From Glaciimonas immobilis (GTDB lineage: Bacteria; Pseudomonadota; Gammaproteobacteria; Burkholderiales; Burkholderiaceae_D): a stretch of DNA of 58,382 bases. Both the position numbers and the translations under genes were made by a program. The first letter of the stretch is position 1; every line of letters begins with the position of its first letter. This document shows positions 56,425 through 58,382 of the stretch, piece after piece. The stretch covers positions 300,055-358,436 of the forward strand of contig NZ_JAAOZT010000003.1 of assembly GCF_011947285.1 (NCBI RefSeq), in the 5' to 3' direction. Below the pieces are notes generated by a model that saw only the letters and a program-made list of their open reading frames with translations, had not been told where the DNA came from and made no database searches.

Positions 56425-57041
56425 GCCAGCATCTCCTCAATCTTGGCCAATGCCAACTTGGTGATCAAGATCTTCTTGTAGAACACCAGAGAAACTGGAT
56501 CAGCATGACGTGGCTCACATACCAGTACGCCTGGCAGGTTACGCGCAGCCAATAACAGGTTTTCTTCCAGGTTGTCAGTGATGATCAACACAGAATCCAG
56601 ACCCATATCTTTTAGCTTTTGCGACAGCAGCTTAGTCTTTGGTGCTTCTACCGAGAAATTCTCGACAACCGACAGACGACCTTCACGCGCTAACTGAGAC
56701 AGAATCGAGCAGATACCTGCGCGATACATCTTCTTGTTAACTTTATGCGTGAAATTTTCATCAGGCGAGTTCGGGAAAATACGACCACCGCCACGCCACA
56801 AAGGTGATGACGACATACCAGCACGAGCGCGGCCCGTACCTTTTTGACGCCAAGGCTTTTTGGTTGTGTGATGAACTTCTTCACGATCTTTTTGCTTACG
56901 GTTACCGCTGCGAGCGTTAGCCTGATAAGCGACGACGACTTGGTGAATTAGCGCTTCATTGTAGTCACGACCGAATATAGTATCCGGAGCGGCAACGTTT
57001 GAAGCAGCTTGTCCTTGGTCATTCAGGAGCTTGAGTTCCAT
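56421..57041 (-). CDS. rplD: 50S ribosomal protein L4
   Basis: 206-residue exit-tunnel protein; in E. coli it also represses the S10 operon. The loop [29 protein letters not shown] is diagnostic. It follows rplC by three bases. Confidence 0.98.
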   Translation of the reverse strand: MELKLLNDQGQAASNVAAPDTIFGRDYNEALIHQVVVAYQANARSGNRKQKDREEVHHTTKKPWRQKGTGRARAGMSSSPLWRGGGRIFPNSPDENFTHKVNKKMYRAGICSILSQLAREGRLSVVENFSVEAPKTKLLSQKLKDMGLDSVLIITDNLEENLLLAARNLPGVLVCEPRHADPVSLVFYKKILITKLALAKIEEMLA

Positions 57042-57044
57042 GAA

Positions 57045-57701
57045 TTAGGCTCCCTTCTTTGCTTTGACTTTAATAGCAGGCATCACGACAACTTGACCGT
57101 TCTTTGCACCTGGAACTGCGCCCTTAACCATCAACAGTTGGCGCTCGGCGTCAACACGTGCGATTTCAAGGTTTTGCGTAGTTACAGTAACGTCACCCAT
57201 GTGACCGGTCATACGCTTACCAGGGAAAACACGACCTGGATCCTGCGCCATACCGATGGAACCTGGAACATTATGTGAACGGGAGTTACCGTGGGTAGCA
57301 CGACCGGATGAGAAGTTGTAACGCTTGATAACACCAGCGTAACCCTTACCGATTGAAGTACCCTGCACATCGACCTTTTGACCGGCTTCGAACAGGCTGG
57401 CAGCGATAACATCGCCAGCAGTCAATTCAGAAGCTTTAGCAGAATCGATACGGAATTCTCTTAGGATGGTACCAGCTTCTACACCGGCTTTGGCGTAGTG
57501 ACCGGCTGCAGCTTTATTCACGCGTGAAGCGCGACGCTGACCGAATGCAACTTGAACAGCGGTATAACCGTCTGTTTCAGGCGTTTTGATTTGAGTCACA
57601 CGGTTGTTTGATACGTCCACAACGGTAACAGGAATTGATTCCCCATCATCCGTAAAGATGCGCATCATACCAACCTTGCGACCAACAAGGCCTAGGCTCA
57701 T
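57045..57701 (-). CDS. rplC: 50S ribosomal protein L3
   Basis: 218-residue protein reaching the peptidyl-transferase centre. [16 protein letters not shown] and the Gln-methylation region [20 protein letters not shown] are diagnostic. The ATG at 57701 has GGAG six bases upstream and is preferred over one four codons earlier. Confidence 0.98.
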   Translation of the reverse strand: MSLGLVGRKVGMMRIFTDDGESIPVTVVDVSNNRVTQIKTPETDGYTAVQVAFGQRRASRVNKAAAGHYAKAGVEAGTILREFRIDSAKASELTAGDVIAASLFEAGQKVDVQGTSIGKGYAGVIKRYNFSSGRATHGNSRSHNVPGSIGMAQDPGRVFPGKRMTGHMGDVTVTTQNLEIARVDAERQLLMVKGAVPGAKNGQVVVMPAIKVKAKKGA

Positions 57702-57873
57702 TGTTTTCTCCATTCCCGCCTACGATTGGGCGGGGCTGATGTTGTACTACTAAATACGTGTGATAGTGGAATCCACCGCCACACCGAAGCCGACTAGTAT
57801 ATCCGGGTTAAATATTATTTGCAACACCAAGTTGATCATGGTATGTGCGTCATACAACCCGTTCAATCTTATT

Positions 57874-57900
57874 TACAACAGTTGCACTGCAACTGTTGTA
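57874..57900. promoter_or_regulatory. Perfect 27-base palindrome between rpsJ and rplC
   Basis: TACAACAGTTGCA and TGCAACTGTTGTA flank a single central C, ten bases after the rpsJ stop. The stem would be very strong in mRNA. No T run follows on either strand, so it is not a simple terminator. It could be a processing site, a 3' stabilising structure or a protein site. The spacer here (about 200 bases) is wide for this operon. Confidence 0.6.
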
Positions 57901-57909
57901 CTGCAGGAA

Positions 57910-58227
57910 TTATTGCAGCTTGATCTCTACATCAACGCCAGCTGGCAAGTCCAGCTTCATCAATGCATCGACAGTCTTGTCTGTAGGATCAACGATGTCC
58001 ATCAAACGTTGGTGCGTACGGATTTCAAACTGATCGCGTGAAGTCTTGTTGACGTGCGGCGAACGCAAAACGTCAAACCGTTGAATACGTGTTGGCAAAG
58101 GTACTGGACCCTTAACAACTGCACCAGTGCGTTTTGCTGTATCAACGATTTCTTGAGCAGATTGGTCGATTAGACGATAGTCAAATGCTTTCAGACGAAT
58201 CCGGATTTTTTGATTTGGAGCAGACAT
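57910..58227 (-). CDS. rpsJ: 30S ribosomal protein S10
   Basis: 105-residue protein, also the NusE antitermination factor. [31 protein letters not shown] and [31 protein letters not shown] are diagnostic. First S10-operon gene after tuf. Confidence 0.98.
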   Translation of the reverse strand: MSAPNQKIRIRLKAFDYRLIDQSAQEIVDTAKRTGAVVKGPVPLPTRIQRFDVLRSPHVNKTSRDQFEIRTHQRLMDIVDPTDKTVDALMKLDLPAGVDVEIKLQ

Positions 58228-58322
58228 GATTTTCCTTTAAAGAACGACCCTTGAATGAATAGCCATCCAAGGTATATTAATAACCTGCCCGGCCAGCAAT
58301 GCACCGGACAGATACACCCAAC

Positions 58323-58382
58323 TTATTGTGGATCTGGCAGGATCTTGGCAACCACACCCGCACCAACAGTACGCCCACCTTC
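58323..58382 (-). CDS. tuf: Elongation factor Tu, C-terminal end (partial)
   Basis: The last 19 codons of a gene running in from the right edge: EGGRTVGAGVVAKI is the conserved end of EF-Tu, which delivers aminoacyl-tRNA to the ribosome. The usual bacterial ending is AKI plus one or two residues; here it is ILPDPQ, slightly longer. Position upstream of rpsJ is standard. Confidence 0.9.
   Translation of the reverse strand, partial: EGGRTVGAGVVAKILPDPQ

Overview
The window looks like a betaproteobacterial chromosome, most likely family Oxalobacteraceae. The evidence is the gene order pilMNOPQ-aroK/aroB-dgt divergent from mrcA, kdsD-kdsC-lptCAB-rpoN-hpf, ResB/CcsB (system II) cytochrome maturation with a cytochrome c4, and the full tuf/S10-spc-alpha ribosomal block. 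Base composition looks balanced rather than GC-rich, which would suit a Glaciimonas- or Herminiimonas-like member better than Herbaspirillum or Janthinobacterium. The genus is a guess.

Layout. 1-5.8 kb: an accessory cluster of three tandem paralogues for secreted subtilase-like (S8) proteins. Each combines a signal peptide, an S8 domain, Ig/PKD-like modules and a chitin-binding-type C-terminal module. The first is cut by the window edge, the second is complete, and the third has lost its C-terminal module but still carries its decayed DNA. 6.0-11.6 kb (+): LPS/Kdo and LPS-transport genes kdsD, kdsC, lptC, lptA, lptB, then rpoN and hpf. 11.9-21.6 kb (-): DUF4197 protein, dgt, a fused aroK-aroB and the type IV pilus assembly/secretin operon pilMNOPQ. 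22.0-26.4 kb: mrcA (+), cyaY (-), lptM and lysA (+). 26.6-33.6 kb (-): msrQ/msrP methionine sulfoxide reductase, a HAD phosphatase, ccsB, resB and cytochrome c4. 34.0-37.6 kb (+): engB, hemB and a CorA-type transporter. 37.7-43.1 kb (-): 1-Cys peroxiredoxin, dsbD, cutA and a NodIJ-type ABC exporter. 43.6-58.4 kb (-): rplQ, rpoA, rpsD, rpsK, rpsM, rpmJ, infA, secY and the spc/S10 genes up to the 3' end of tuf.

How the parts work together. Most of the window is housekeeping: envelope biogenesis (Kdo, LPS transport, peptidoglycan, pili), thiol/haem redox biogenesis (dsbD, ccsB, resB, cytochrome c4, msrPQ, hemB) and translation. The least expected items are the tandem S8 family, in which the usual catalytic Asp position is Ser; a probable minus-strand small RNA with C-rich loops between engB and hemB, preceded by a sigmaE-like promoter; a long palindromic repeat after hpf; intrinsic terminators inside the alpha ribosomal operon; and several perfect palindromes in regulatory gaps. 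I see no CRISPR array, prophage, transposase, tRNA or rRNA gene, and no recognisable defence system.
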